Source: Lucifuga dentata
Taxonomy: Eukaryota; Chordata; Actinopteri; Ophidiiformes; Bythitidae
DNA length: 64,000 nucleotides
Direction: 5' to 3'
Assembly: GCA_014773175.1 (NCBI GenBank)
Contig: VXCM01001014.1
Location: 124,001 to 188,000, forward strand
Every line of letters begins with the position of its first letter. Position 1 is the first letter of the stretch. The notes beneath the pieces were generated by a model. That model worked only from the letters and a program-made list of their open reading frames with translations, was not told the DNA's origin and did not search any database. Positions 47,314 to 58,700 of this stretch are shown piece by piece. The position numbers and the translations under genes are program-made.

Positions 47314-47774
47314 TAATGTTCAGTTACATGCTGAGTAACCTGTCGTGACTTTTGGTTGCTCACAACTGTTTATTTAAATCTGTTTAAACTGAAAATCCAA
47401 AATTTCAATAAGAAAATCAGCATTCTTCACTCTTCATGATACTAGCTTGCTGATATCTTGAAGTTGTCAGGAAGTAGCATTACAATTCACTGTAAAACGC
47501 TTTAAAAAGAGTGGAGTTTTCATGGTTTTTCATAAATCTTGCAATGAGAATTATGTTCCGGGTTTTTCTGTAGTTCACATTTGCCAGTGACAAGAGCAAA
47601 TGTCATTGTATCATCAATCATAAAAAGCTCCAACTCTAACTTTAGACAAACACACAGATAAAACACTCATATCAGAACTGAACACCTAAAACCACCAAAA
47701 AAAAATAAACAAATAAAAATAAAAAAAAAAAAAAANAAAAAAAAAAAAAAAGCAAAAAGTCATAAATAAGAGCA

Positions 47775-48225
47775 TGATCATTGTTTGTTTGTCCAGCTCT
47801 CAATGTCATGGTCTCTGGCCCATTAGCACATCACGGCTGCCCTGTGTGCTATACATGGAAAGGGCTGGTGACAGTGTGGGTGGGTGTGGGAGGTGGGAGG
47901 TACAGAGTTGGGGGATTACAACTCAAGAGTTGATATGTCTGTCTCTTAGAGGCCAGCAGGAGATTGGCCTCTCTTGCCCAGACGGCCGCTGACCCCTGTG
48001 GAGACAGCGCCGCGTCAAGTTGCTGCCGGGTCCCTTTGAAAAGGCTCCGGCCCTGCTTGAGTGATTGGCCATATGGGCGGCAGTGCCATCCAGGAGCCCC
48101 CGCTGAGCCAGGCATGAGGTGCAGGAGGCATGAGTGGGAAGCATGGCAACCCTTCCTGACACCCGTATTCCAGTCATCATGTCTCCAATATTTCTACAGT
48201 GTGTCCTAAAGCAGCTCATGTTTAT
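47775..48225. promoter_or_regulatory. GC-rich candidate regulatory island
   Basis: One of the longest GC-rich blocks in the window, apart from a G/T-rich stretch at 47876-47911. Phrases include CAGCGCCGCGTCAAGTTGCT and GGCCATATGGGCGGCAG. Overlapping frames occur in several phases on both strands (72-98 codons), which reflects high GC and few stops rather than a gene. Confidence 0.35.
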
Positions 48226-48439
48226 GGTACACTAAGAAATCACTTCCCCTGTAGATTACACGCATCAAGCACACGTTCATGCAGGCAGAAACAAATACTC
48301 TGGCTTTATATGAAGCTGTTAGGTTGGTGTAAATAAACAACAACTTCAACATGTAAGAATTTTACTTTGATCAGTATTTATTTTTGATACTGTAAATGAC
48401 TTGAATGTTGTTTTATAGATCTATGCTGTAACTGTGGAG

Positions 48440-48534
48440 CTGCGCTACCGTCTTGGCCAGGTCTCTCTTGAAAAAGAGATTTTAAATCTCAACGAGAGCT
48501 CACCTGGTTAAATAAAGATTAAATGAATTAAAAA
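48440..48534 (+). mobile_element. LINE 3-prime end
   Basis: CCGTCTTGGCCAGGTCTCTC, AAAAAGAGATTTTAAATCTC and CACCTGGTTAAATAAAG form a 3-prime terminus shared by fish non-LTR retrotransposons. Heavily truncated; no reverse-transcriptase sequence is adjacent. Confidence 0.65.
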
Positions 48535-48589
48535 ATCTATGTAAAACCTGCAGCCTATCAAAGATTTATGTGTTAAAATTTATTTTTGC

Positions 48590-48670
48590 ATATCTGCCAA
48601 CGTTTAAGCCAGTGCAGACATTTCTCCAATAAGCCAATACTGGCCAGTAATAGTGGCCATGCCAGCATAT
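48590..48670. mobile_element. fragment of the same repeat class as 12836-13065
   Basis: GCCAATACTGGCCAGTAATA and GCATATCAGTCAGACTCTG resemble decayed TATCGG-type phrases of a common fish repeat. Short and uncertain. Confidence 0.35.
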
Positions 48671-49644
48671 CAGTCAGACTCTGCTTCAATCAGCGCCTAT
48701 CCTAACTATATTTATAGCTGTCTGGAAGTATAATTAGAAGAGACAGTCTGATCTGATATGAAACTGACCTCACTGTAATATGCAAGACCATAATTTGTAA
48801 TCCGTCTATAATTTTAGAAAACACAGATCTAGCACGTCTGATTTACACTAAGGTGAGCATTCCGTCCATCCGGAGAGTAAAAAGTGGAGACAGATGTAAC
48901 AGGCGAAACATGTGTTATGTCACGCAAGCAGTTTTGAAACTGTAAAGTGGAATGAATGGCACACACAAACACGCATATGCACGCTGGAAACATCCATACA
49001 GACACTTGGAATGGAAACATGATGATACTGTATATATAGCTACGTTTACCCTGTAAATATACCATGGATCTTCTGCATAATACATGATCACAGATACCAG
49101 TATTTATTGAAAAACCTTGCTTGAATTCCAGTGATTTTTTGTCTGGGGAGCATACTTCTCCAACTGTGTGGACTTACTGATCCGTCACTCACTGGACAAA
49201 TTCGATCTGAATTTGAGATGAAACTTTATTTAACTTCCTCAAGCATGTAGTCACCACACTCCAGAACAATGTTACCCAACCATTTAAACCACATGAAACG
49301 CCGTCATTAAAATCGGTCAGGATTAAATGTGCGAGTGAACTAATAAACAAATACAGTATGACAAGAAATAAAACGCTAATGCCACAGGGGTTCTGGAGTT
49401 TTCCACATTTCGCACCGCAGGTTTCTCCACTTCAAACGTCAAAACTCCACACCTGCAGCACATCAAGTGCATATCTATACAAACTGAAGCATCATGACTT
49501 TGAAAATGAAAAACTGCAGGCGGACCAAATGGCCTGGATTATCAGAAACAGCTGAAGAATGAAATGTGTTCACCTCCCTTAAGTGGGATTTTGATTGATT
49601 TATTTAGACCTGATAACAAGACTCGTAAAGCCATTTGGAGGAAT
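48671..49644. other. spacer, nothing recognised
   Basis: Unique sequence of mixed composition. No element ends or coding features seen. Confidence 0.65.
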
Positions 49645-49771
49645 CCCGCCCCCTGCCCTGCCACCCTTCCTGCTCCGTCAGGCCTCAGGTTCAAAACACT
49701 TACTGCTNCCCGCCCCCTGCCCTGCCACCCTTCCTGCTCCGTCAGGCCTCAGGTTCAAAACACTTACTGCT
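49645..49771 (+). repeat. probable false duplication at an N joint (63 bp x 2)
   Basis: 49645-49707 and 49709-49771 repeat CCCGCCCCCTGCCCTGCCAC through ACACTTACTGCT with one N at 49708. Three proline/leucine-rich frames here owe their length to it. Confidence 0.9.
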
Positions 49772-50329
49772 GCTGCTTCTGCTTGAACAGCAATGGAAAC
49801 ATTTCACCAGGGTTGTAAATCTGCTTGCCAGAAATTTTCTTTGATTTCTGTTTTCTGCACCCCTCTCTGTATGCATCACTGTTTCTTTGTTTTACACCAC
49901 CGTGCAAAGCTTTAAAGACTTATTTGGCTGAGAGAGACGGGGGNGTTAAAATGAATTTAAGTAATTTCACATTTATGGCTACAAATTTGCTCCCGCTTTG
50001 TTTCAGTCAAACATTCCGGCTGCACACTTGTCTCAATGAAAGGTGAGGATTCCCCTTGGAATTAAGTGTTTCCAGTCCATATGCTTTCTTTCACATGGCT
50101 CTGCCTTTTTAAATTATTTTACTAGGCCATCTGGTCTTGGCCTGAGTCACTCCCAGGTCAAACAGTACTTTCACTTAACATCAACAAAAGGTTTTTTTTT
50201 TTTTTTTCCTTTCCACTTGAGGCGTGCAGTGCAAGGAAGACTTCAAAATATAAAACAGTGTGATAACAGATACATACAGGCTAATAATCCCATATATTAT
50301 CAAGTCTCCAGTGGGATAAGTCTTCTTTT
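49772..50329. other. spacer, nothing recognised
   Basis: Mixed sequence with one N in a G run at 49944 and a T run at 50192-50207. The 100-codon frame 50043-50345 (+) crosses the T run and is unrecognised. Confidence 0.65.
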
Positions 50330-50405
50330 CAGGCTTCCAGTATGAGGTCTTCTAAATGTTTTTTTTTCAGGCTTCCAGTATGAGGTCTTCTAAATGTTTT
50401 TTTTT
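50330..50405 (+). repeat. 38-bp tandem duplication
   Basis: CAGGCTTCCAGTATGAGGTC plus TTCTAAATG and a T run, twice in tandem with no N between. Could be real, or a joint artefact like the N-marked ones. Confidence 0.85.
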
Positions 50406-50555
50406 TTTCTTTCTTTCTTTAAATCTACTGTTTAAATAATGTACATCCTGCTCATAAATCTAAATCTATGTTAACAAGTGCATGACACTCTCTTTCTCTT
50501 ATTACCTATTAGGCCTGTAATGGAAATCAAAGTATGACTTACTTTGGCCTCTGTT

Positions 50556-50760
50556 TCAGTAATGGATGAAGCACTCACATCCTTTACCTCCTGTAAGTAA
50601 AAGTACTAATACCTCAATGGGAAAAAAAAAAAAAAAAAACCTGGGCTATACGTAGCACAGGAAAAAGCACAGTATTTTCCTCAAAAATGTTGAAAGTAAA
50701 TGCAGTACACGTCATGGTGGAAATATAGTAGAAAGTAGCACAAAATGTACATACTCTGTT
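50556..50760. mobile_element. diverged AGTAAAAGTACT-type teleost repeat
   Basis: TGGATGAAGCACTCACATCC, CTGTAAGTAAAAGTACTAAT and GAAAGTAGCACAAAATGTAC follow the order seen in a very abundant percomorph repeat. Related to 27577-27990. An A run (about 50621-50639) interrupts it. Confidence 0.6.
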
Positions 50761-51094
50761 TTACAAAATGCAGCAACCAACAGTTAACAATATTAAATTT
50801 ATGTGCTCTACTCCAACAGTATTCTTAATATATCATGCAGCTAACTAATGTATTTGCGATCTGCTTTCAACCATTTCTGGGTCTTGTTCTATTGAGAAGT
50901 TAATGTTACAGTTGTATTGCAAATGTTTGATTCTGATGTCATTACAGGTCCAGTGGGCCCAAAGATCACATGAGATCCTTGTTTGCTTGGCCAGCTGCAC
51001 TCCTATGAAGGCAACGGTGACAAGAAACACTTAACAGCAGCTTGACAAAGGTCATAAATGAAGTCAAGGTGTTAAACAGGTGTGGGAAAAGAAG

Positions 51095-51170
51095 AACAAG
51101 GGAGGAATGAAACAGAGTGAAGAGAGGGATTGGGAAAAGAGGGAATGAGGAAAAGAGAGAGAGAAGAGTC
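51095..51170 (+). repeat. polypurine tract
   Basis: A/G-rich on the + strand with only a few pyrimidines (GAAGAGAGGGATTGGG, AAAAGAGAGAGAGAAGAG). Third tract of this kind with the same strand bias. Confidence 0.7.
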
Positions 51171-51356
51171 TTTATAGACATTTCACCGGACAAACTTCGA
51201 CCTCTCACTCATGGTCAGCCAGTGTTGTAATAAATTGCCGGTCGTTAAGAGTCTGGACACCTCTTGGCACCCACTTCAAAAGAACTCCAAGGTTCAGCAT
51301 GTTAGCTGCAGATTTGGCAAGAAGAATGGGCAGGTTGTGATCCAAATCTTGTTCGT

Positions 51357-51757
51357 ACTGCAAAAAATATCCTAATGGAGATAGGCAAAATAATCTAAAT
51401 AATTAAAATAATCAAAATAATCTGTAATCTGTAATTGTAAAAGAAAATCTATAAATCAATTTAAGCAAAAATTATGTAAAATTTTTGAAACGAGTGTAAA
51501 AAAAAAAAGTAGTCTCTGTCATTACAAATAATAAAAAGTTTGGTTTTAGCCTATTTAGCTTCATATAAGTAATGAGACTTTCAAAGAACAGACGTGAAGG
51601 ACCCAATTAACAATCACATAACAATCAACTGTGGAAAAATTTTTGAGAATCAACATCATTTTCTTGTCTGATAAGATTATTTAACTTGGATAGAAAAAAA
51701 AAGTCCCATTGAATGATCTTGAATCCAGATCTTTTCTGAACTGCTGTTTTTACAGTG
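51357..51757. mobile_element. CACTGCAAAAA-family non-autonomous element
   Basis: The left end is ACTGCAAAAAATATCC and the complement of the right end is CACTGTAAAAACAGC, short inverted repeats of the fish family. The AT-rich interior contains no transposase. Flanking duplication not detectable, so an old insertion. Confidence 0.55.
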
Positions 51758-51925
51758 CATGCCTCCACATCTGGCTGGCAGCACCTTGGCTGAAATTGAG
51801 ACTTTGTATCTCCTGAAGTTTTCTAGTGACATCTTTATGAATACTTGCTGTTATCCATCCCAGCATCTACTATTCTAGCCGCATCCCCCTCAATAAACAA
51901 CTGNCCCCCCACTGGCTGTCCCCCA

Positions 51926-52448
51926 CACTAGGAAAAAAGGCCCTTCTAGAAATAAGAAAAATATTCTGTAACCTAGTCTAATTTTCTAGTATCAAATAAG
52001 ATAAAATATCAATAGGGTAAGCCAAAATTTCTTAAGATTTTCCAAAACTATGTAGCTAGCTACAAACTAAGAGAACCTAAGCCAAATCAAACACTGTCTA
52101 ACCTTAAATCAAGTATATTGTCTGAAAACTGAGTCAGGTCAACTGGATTCAAGTTTTTAACTCAAGTAATAAACACTTGATTTAAGCCCTTTAAACTTCA
52201 TATACATAATGGAACTCAGATTATGTCTTTTCATTCAGTTCAATTAATCGTTAAAGGTAATAAATCCTTCAATTAGGATTTATTACCTTTAAAGAGAACT
52301 ACAAACCTTTGCTTGTACAAATTTTGCTGGTCTAATCATCTAATGCATAGGGTCACTGAAAAGATAATTTTTCTTCAATAGAAAAAAAGACTGAAAATAA
52401 TCTTATTACAGTATCTTAAGACTTTACTGAATTCCTGTTTTTGCAATG
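51926..52448. mobile_element. CACTGCAAAAA-family element with an internal perfect hairpin
   Basis: The left end is CACTAGGAAAAAAGGCCC and the complement of the right end is CATTGCAAAAACAGG. Same orientation as the element just upstream, with about 170 bp of unrelated sequence between (one N in a C run at 51904). Typical interior phrases: AACTTGGATT-like and TTAAATCAAGTATATTG. Contains the hairpin at 52251-52292. Confidence 0.5.
52251..52292. repeat. perfect inverted repeat, 18-bp stem, 6-nt loop
   Basis: Arm TTAAAGGTAATAAATCCT, loop TCAATT, then the exact complement. The outer ends read TTAA on both sides. It lies inside an old repeat yet has no mismatch, which is unexpected if the hairpin is as old as its host. 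Confidence 0.95.
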
Positions 52449-53180
52449 CAAGCACCACATTTTCCAGCTCTGTAGCTACAGTTTGTCCCTGCAATGGAGA
52501 GACCTTAATGTGAAACATTTGGAGCGTCTTCCGATTCCAGGTCTCTGCACAAGGTGCTGCTAAGTGGAACCTTACAAACTTGCTCCACTTTTCATGGCAC
52601 TGGTGGAGTCCATCCATCTTGAGAGCTGTGAAAGGGGGAGCAGCACAGGAATGGAAACATGTCTGCACACCTTGTCTAGATTACTACAAAAAAAAAGGCC
52701 TTTTATGTTGCTCTCCTATCGACGAATCTGTTTCGCCTACACCGATTTATTGGTCGGCCTGGAAGTGCCCCCCAAAGTCTCCCACTCCGCAGAATTCTCC
52801 CTTTTCAGTTAGGTCCAAATGAGAAGAAAAAAAGGAGAATGATTTGCAGTTTTTTTCAAAGTCCTGACCCGTGCAGCTACCTCCACTGTCACCGTCTCTC
52901 CGCAATGGCCTTGGTGTGGAAACAGCGCTTATTGTCAGCTCTGAACAGGTGCAGAGTGGAAACTGTGAGCCAGAGAAGGTACATAAATTACACGGCAGGC
53001 CAAATCACACAGCGCTGTTGCCATGTTAATCTGCCAAGAGCTTTGAAGGCTGGACAAAGACTTATGAATTCGCTTGAGGAAGAAAAACAGCCTTCCTGCT
53101 GGACTCAATTGTCGCCATCAAAGGTTGTAACTCTCTCCAACTGCACAACAAAACTGGAAACCTGATCGATCATAGCCTTA
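52449..53180. promoter_or_regulatory. candidate cis-regulatory region
   Basis: Complex, mostly repeat-free sequence starting right after the repeat. An A run lies at about 52687-52696. Frames of 97 (minus), 82, 80 and 108 (+) codons overlap in different phases and none is recognisable. Non-coding is the simplest reading. Confidence 0.3.
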
Positions 53181-53211
53181 AATCTGCAATAAACAATATT
53201 TTTCACTGAAT

Positions 53212-53238
53212 CAGATGCTCTTTGCTTCAGAGCATCTG
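53212..53238. repeat. perfect inverted repeat, 10-bp stem, 7-nt loop
   Basis: CAGATGCTCT, loop TTGCTTC, AGAGCATCTG. Could form a small hairpin; no poly-T or other terminator context. Confidence 0.9.
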
Positions 53239-53749
53239 TGTAGCAGAGTTGAACCTACAGAACAGAACAGAAATATCACCAAACTCTGCTGTTCTGTGGT
53301 GGTTTTCTCCTCTTCTAGTTTTTTTTTTTTTTTTTTTTTTTGCTTTAACAGTCCATTAATGTTTCTTTAAGTCTGCCAGATGTGTCATTATGCAATTGTT
53401 TGCTACAGCATTACCATAGCAACCTGCAAGTTTACATTTGATAAAAAAAAAAAAAAAAANAAAAAAAAAAAAAAATACAAGTTATGCTTCTGTTGCAGTT
53501 TTTTGCAATGTTGCAGTTTTTTTCATGTGAAAACAATACAGTAAAGAATTTTACCATCGTAGTGTTAGAGCTGTGACTACTGATGCTGACAAAACTAAAG
53601 TTGTCAAATCTCTCACTTTACTGTGGCAGGCTCTCTCTCCATTTCTCTCTTTGTCTCTCTGTAGGTAGTATTGCTGCATGTCAGGCTAGTTTGTGTTGGA
53701 CGTGTTTCCATGTATTGCTGGTGCTGTTGGTTGTATTCTGGTGCAGTGT
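53239..53749. other. spacer with homopolymer runs
   Basis: T run at 53320-53341 and A runs around the N at 53460, then a CTCTCT-rich stretch at 53608-53664. No gene. Confidence 0.75.
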
Positions 53750-53881
53750 TGGTACTTCTTGGTTGGCATTTCTTGGTTGCTGGCATTTCTTGGTTGTTGG
53801 TACTTCTTCATTGTTGGTACTTCTTCGTTGTTGGCACTATTGGTTGTTGGCACTTCTTGTTTGTTGGCACTTCTTGGTTCT
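53750..53881 (+). repeat. 17-bp minisatellite, about 8 units
   Basis: Unit TGGCACTTCTTGGTTGT with variants (GGTACTTCTTCATTG, GGCATTTCTTGGTTG). One unit is 16 bp and the first is partial. Because 17 is not a multiple of three and the unit has no stop in any + phase, all three + frames stay open through it. That gives tryptophan/leucine-rich frames (53583-53972, 53671-53934, 53693-53899) that are not proteins. Confidence 0.93.
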
Positions 53882-53939
53882 TCCCCATGCCTTTCATAGT
53901 GACAGGACAGCAGATTTTACTATGTCGCAGTTAAGGTCA

Positions 53940-54460
53940 GGTGTCCGACATTCCGTCTCTGATGAAACATGACTCTTGTAATGAAAAAACTCCACAGAAA
54001 CTGCTTAGAGACATTCTGCTGAAATGGCCAAGCAGTCATCTACATTTAGAAATGCAATTAATTGTTTGCAGCTATTGTTGCTCAAAAGGCAAGGACCTCC
54101 AACATGGCCATTCGTGGGTGTGTTATGTCACCTGAAAGCCTTCTGTAGAACTTCCAGCTATTTGTGGACCCAACAACAGACGGGAAATGTCAGCAACAAA
54201 CATGAGGGGGGAGTTGTGTTTGACTGTGGTGTGACAGGAAAGCTTGGGGGTGGGGGGGCTTGACATGTGACAGACAAGCTTATTGTCACTGGCTACAGGA
54301 CCCGGGCCTGGACTCACGATGGCGTTCCTCGTGGCCACATCCATGAGGGCCTGTCACTATAGGACAATGGATTTGCCTCAGTGCAACACAGATCCTTTCC
54401 CAGTGATCTGCACAAGTCCTTGGGGCGTGGCGCCATATTGCCCCAGGCACACAGCACCTG
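53940..54460. promoter_or_regulatory. candidate cis-regulatory region
   Basis: Complex unique sequence with CAAGCTTATTGTCACTGG (SOX-type ATTGT core), GGACCCGGGCCTGGACTC and GCGTGGCGCCATATTGCC. The 118-codon + frame (54283-54639) and 73-106-codon minus frames overlap without recognisable content. Confidence 0.3.
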
Positions 54461-54801
54461 ACATTCGAATACACAGCCGTGTTGATCGGCTGTCGAGGCC
54501 AGGAAGATGCAAACATGCAGACAAACTGGAGCATTTACAAGTGTGCCATGCACACACATTTAAACTGTATGGGTGCAATAAACTTTCAGGCACCCAAACA
54601 CTGTACATGCACATGCATGCACACAGATGGTCTGTGTAGCCATTTTTAAAACGTCTTTCAATCGAGTCTATAGATGATTCAATCTGTGTATTTCTCAATA
54701 TTTTATCTGTTCCTAGTAGGAGATTTTTTATTTACAGCCAACATGGAAAATCAGACACAAAGTATATGAAAGAGAAAGACAGAGGAAAGAGCTGGGCAGG
54801 A

Positions 54802-54802
<1 letters not shown>
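54461..54802. other. spacer, nothing recognised
   Basis: Mixed unique sequence with interrupted CA-rich stretches. No gene. Confidence 0.65.

Positions 54803-54836
<34 letters not shown>
54803..54836. repeat. (AG)n microsatellite
   Basis: About 17 AG units. Confidence 0.97.
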
Positions 54837-54838
<2 letters not shown>

Positions 54839-55060
54839 CATGCAGAGGGGCGGTTGGGGGCATTCCCTTTGGCTTTGACAGGAGAAATAAATCATCGCAA
54901 TTATGGGCCAGCTCGAGTAAATGGGGACAGGTCACCCTTATCATTCCAAGTTCAAGGTGTTTCCTGCTCATCTGAGCCAGCAGGGCCTTGCCAACAGACA
55001 CATGGCCTGTGACGAAGAACTAAATGTGCCCTCAACGCTTGTGAAACACTTGGCATAAGG
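54837..55060. promoter_or_regulatory. candidate cis-regulatory island
   Basis: Complex block: CAGGAGAAATAAATCATCGC, GGACAGGTCACCCTTATC and CAAGTTCAAGGTGTTTCC. AGGTCA and TTCAAGGTG are nuclear-receptor-type half-sites. No frame of note. Confidence 0.35.
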
Positions 55061-55554
55061 TAAATGCTGCTTCTTCACATCCCAGCAAGCATGTTGTTGA
55101 TGCCTGATGCTTGAACTGATATACAGCAGCACGCGGTAACATAAGATGTTTGTGGTTCTCCATGGCTAATATCTGCATCGTGCTGTAAAAGTATGACCTC
55201 AATATTTCATTTCATATGGGGAGGGGGATATATGTAGAGTATGTACAGTATCAGTATGTGACATAAACAGTAAGGTAGCATGTGTGCGTGAATGTGGGAA
55301 GTGATCTGGTGCTTTGCCAAACCCTGAAATTACGTTAACACACCCGACATTCTTATCAAAGAGAATCAGCTCCTTCTTTGACTCCCCGGTGCCAGACTGC
55401 ATGTGCAGCCTCGGAAACACCACTAACATGCAGTCATCTCTTTAATCCTTTGTTTCTTCACCTCTTTCTCTCCTTTTGCTGCCACCATCTGACTATTTTG
55501 CTTTTATCCCTTTTCATTCTCGTTCCTCGTCCCACCCTTTTTTTTTCTCCCTCT
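55061..55554. other. spacer with a pyrimidine-rich stretch
   Basis: Unique sequence; C/T-rich at about 55440-55560 on +. No gene. Confidence 0.65.
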
Positions 55555-55790
55555 CATGGGTGCAAGTAGGGGAGCGCAGGACAGGGGGAAATTGGTGTAA
55601 TGAATTTAGGGCGCTCATGCTTGCTGAGGCGAGCCTCCCTTGGCTGCTCGTAGCCATTAATCTTCCGCACTCTGTCAGAGCAAAATGTGCCCACAATAGG
55701 CAAAGGGGGAGCTCAAATTGACTACCAATTACGCGCCTGTGAATAAAGGATATGGAGAGAGGAGGGAGGGCACAATATGGTTCAGCAGCA
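55555..55790. promoter_or_regulatory. candidate cis-regulatory island
   Basis: Compact unique block with GTAATGAATTTAGGGCGCTC, CGTAGCCATTAATCTTCCGC and ACCAATTACGCGCCTGTG, several homeodomain-type cores next to CpGs. Abruptly bounded by C/T-rich and A/G-rich sequence. Strong non-coding-element texture. Confidence 0.4.
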
Positions 55791-58700
55791 ACGTTTATTT
55801 TAACCCTGAAAGTGTCGAAGGCATAAGGCAGAAAGGCCTGGAGATAGAGTGTCTGTGTGTGGAGGTGAGCCTGTGTGTGTGAGTGTGTGTGCGTGTGTGT
55901 CTGCTCAAGGGTGAAGACTCTTTCTTGGTTCCCTGCTTGATTATCTGAGGACCAAGTGGTTCATGCCACCACAGGCTGTAATGATTCTCATGGTTGGTAA
56001 TCATGGCTTATCTTCCTCTCTACTTTTAAAGTGATCCTATTGGTCCACTGATTCAACTTTTTTTTTTTTTTAGGTTATTTAACATAAAATGCACATATGT
56101 AGCACAACAAATAATTATTATCTTTAGAGCATTTATCTTTTTTTCGATTAATCGTTCAGTGTATGCAATATCAAAATCCCATCAAAAGTTTATTTGCCAA
56201 GCTAATGTCTGAAAATTGCTTATTTCATCTAACAACCCAAAGATATTTACAATATAATGAATCAAATTCTTACATTTAAGAAGTTTGGAGTTTTAATGTT
56301 TTTCATGTTCACTTGATAACACACAGTGTGTGAGATCGTGTTACACATTGCTGAATCCTGACCGCATCATAACACCGAAATTCAGAATAGGATTAACTAT
56401 TTTTCAAATTATGTTTTAGGAAGTAAATAGTCTGAGAGTTACTTTTAAAAGGTACTAATTTACTCATTTATGAAAAGCAAAAAAATTTTCAGCAGACAAC
56501 ACGCATAATAATTTTAAGGCCTGTGTACATTCCATATAAACGTGCATTAGATCTTGACAGATCTTGTCACAAGTCCATGTTGTTATTTTGCCTGTGTAAG
56601 TTTAGTGTAGATGACGCTTATAACTTTGCTTGTTCCCCGCTTGTGACACATTGTTTATATATAAAAACACCATTTGAACAGGGGCTATGAAAATGTTTTT
56701 ACACTGCTTAAGTCTTGCTTAACACTTTTGGAAGAATGGCTGTAGACTTTAAAGGCACCTATAATAACACTGAATCAAGCTGAGCCAAGATACTGTAATC
56801 TGGGCATACTTCTTTAGGGAAATTCTATTGTTGAAGTGATTGCAGTCCTGATGGTTGTGATTATTTGAGGGCTGTGTTTATTGTATTACCCACAAGAACA
56901 TGACAAGAACTAATAAGTTCCTTAATCGGATCTGATTTCATTCAGACCTAATTTTGCAATGGGAGACTCGGCCAGTTTGGTTGGAAACCAACTCCCACTT
57001 AATAAGATCATTACACGAAGGGTGTGCTCAACATGTGGCTGAGCGAAATTTGACTGAATAATGGAAGATAAATCCAATGCGTTAATGAAGTTTGACTTTT
57101 AGGATTAGGGAATTTAGGCCTGAGTCTCTCTGAAGTTTGCACGGTTTAGAATACCAAGAAAGACTTTCACAGCTAAAACAATAGTTTTCGGTGCAGCTTG
57201 AGTCTACTGTTTTGTAAATTTGCACAGGAGAAATTGATAGTTTAAAAATGGCTGGAATGAAGCTGAGCATGTTCAAAGCATGTTTGGAATGTACAGATTT
57301 CCATGTGCATGAGCCAGTTCAAAAGAACAATCCTGGTGCATGAACATTTTTTTCTTGTTGTATTGCTGAATGTGGACTACTGAGTTATTTATCGTCTTGG
57401 GTGATTTTTTCCTGCTGTATTAAAGTAGTATTCCTGTTTTCTTGATGTGTTGGGCTTTCTTTTGTTAAAAGACATAATGCTGATAGCTGTAAAGTTTCAC
57501 ATCACAAAGCATAAGCAGAATGTATTGTAAAATTGACATGAGAAATCCATTACTGATAAAGATTTTGTTGAGTTCATCATTCTGTAATCCAACATCGTTG
57601 TAAATAGTGTATACAAGAAGCCACTCCAGTTCAAGATTTAAGTTTGGCCTTGAAAATTAAAGTAATTTGTGGAACTTCTGCCCTAATATACAGTATGGTT
57701 TAATTGTCTTTAACAATTGTTACTGAAACAATTTAGTCACTGTTTAATTCACATTGGTCAAGCTGTTGTACAACTTGGAACAATCATATCATTTAATCTA
57801 ATCAAATCAGGGGCAGAAAGTGAAACTGGATAATTGATCAAAACTTTGTCGAAAGAATCTAAATTGAATCAGCAATGGACTAAGTCGTTACATCCTTAGT
57901 AACGATGTCGTGTTCTTCCCAAATTATCAGCAGATTTACACACTATGTGACTCTGGCTGTATCAGCAGTGTGGCACGCTGTGTCTGGGCCTGTCGGAGGG
58001 CAGATGGACGATGTTGTTGTGGGTGGGATGAAAGAGGCTTGAAAGAGACGCAGTCGGCCAACTGCTCAGGGTCATGTAAGGGTTGTGCTCTCTGTTTGAA
58101 AGAAAGAGGCTGGACAGCTCAAGAAATAAATAACACGAATGTTCCTAAGAATCTTAAAGTCCTTCACACACAAACACACACACATGCACAGTCCCAACAC
58201 AAACATTATTAACAAAGCAAACACTCCGATTGACAAGACGAGCTGAACGCCGCTGAGAAAATCCTCTCATTGCATCACTTTACTCATGAGTTTCTCTCTG
58301 TTGAGCTCGGTGAGCTACACCAAAACCAAAAGCAGTAATTAAAAAGTCATTTTGTTATGTATTTAGTCAGGTTACTAGTTCAGTCCAAGTATAAATCAGG
58401 GAAGTGAAATGCATCAACAATTAGCCACTTCTTGTGTCTTGGACAAATCTGATAGTTATTAGAAATATGTAAATGCAACCAAGAAGCATTACTGAAGCTC
58501 TTCTAACCGTCAAACCACCAAGCAGTGTTTGAAAATTTGCATCTTGCCAGCCTAATGTTGAGAGTGAAGCAGTCTCTTTAAGCCAACATACTCTTTACCT
58601 CTCTCACACAAATTTCATCATTCAATGCTTTAAAATGATGGCAGGTGATAATTTATCAATACAAATCCACAGTGTAACTGCGCAGCAAGTCATACTTGCA

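Noticed and set aside
53583..53972. 129-codon Trp/Leu/Cys-rich frame resembling a membrane peptide
   Set aside because: Generated by a 17-bp minisatellite that is open in all three + frames.
57910..58212. Cysteine-rich 100-codon frame
   Set aside because: No signal peptide, no recognisable cysteine spacing, and the C-terminal part translates a CA repeat.
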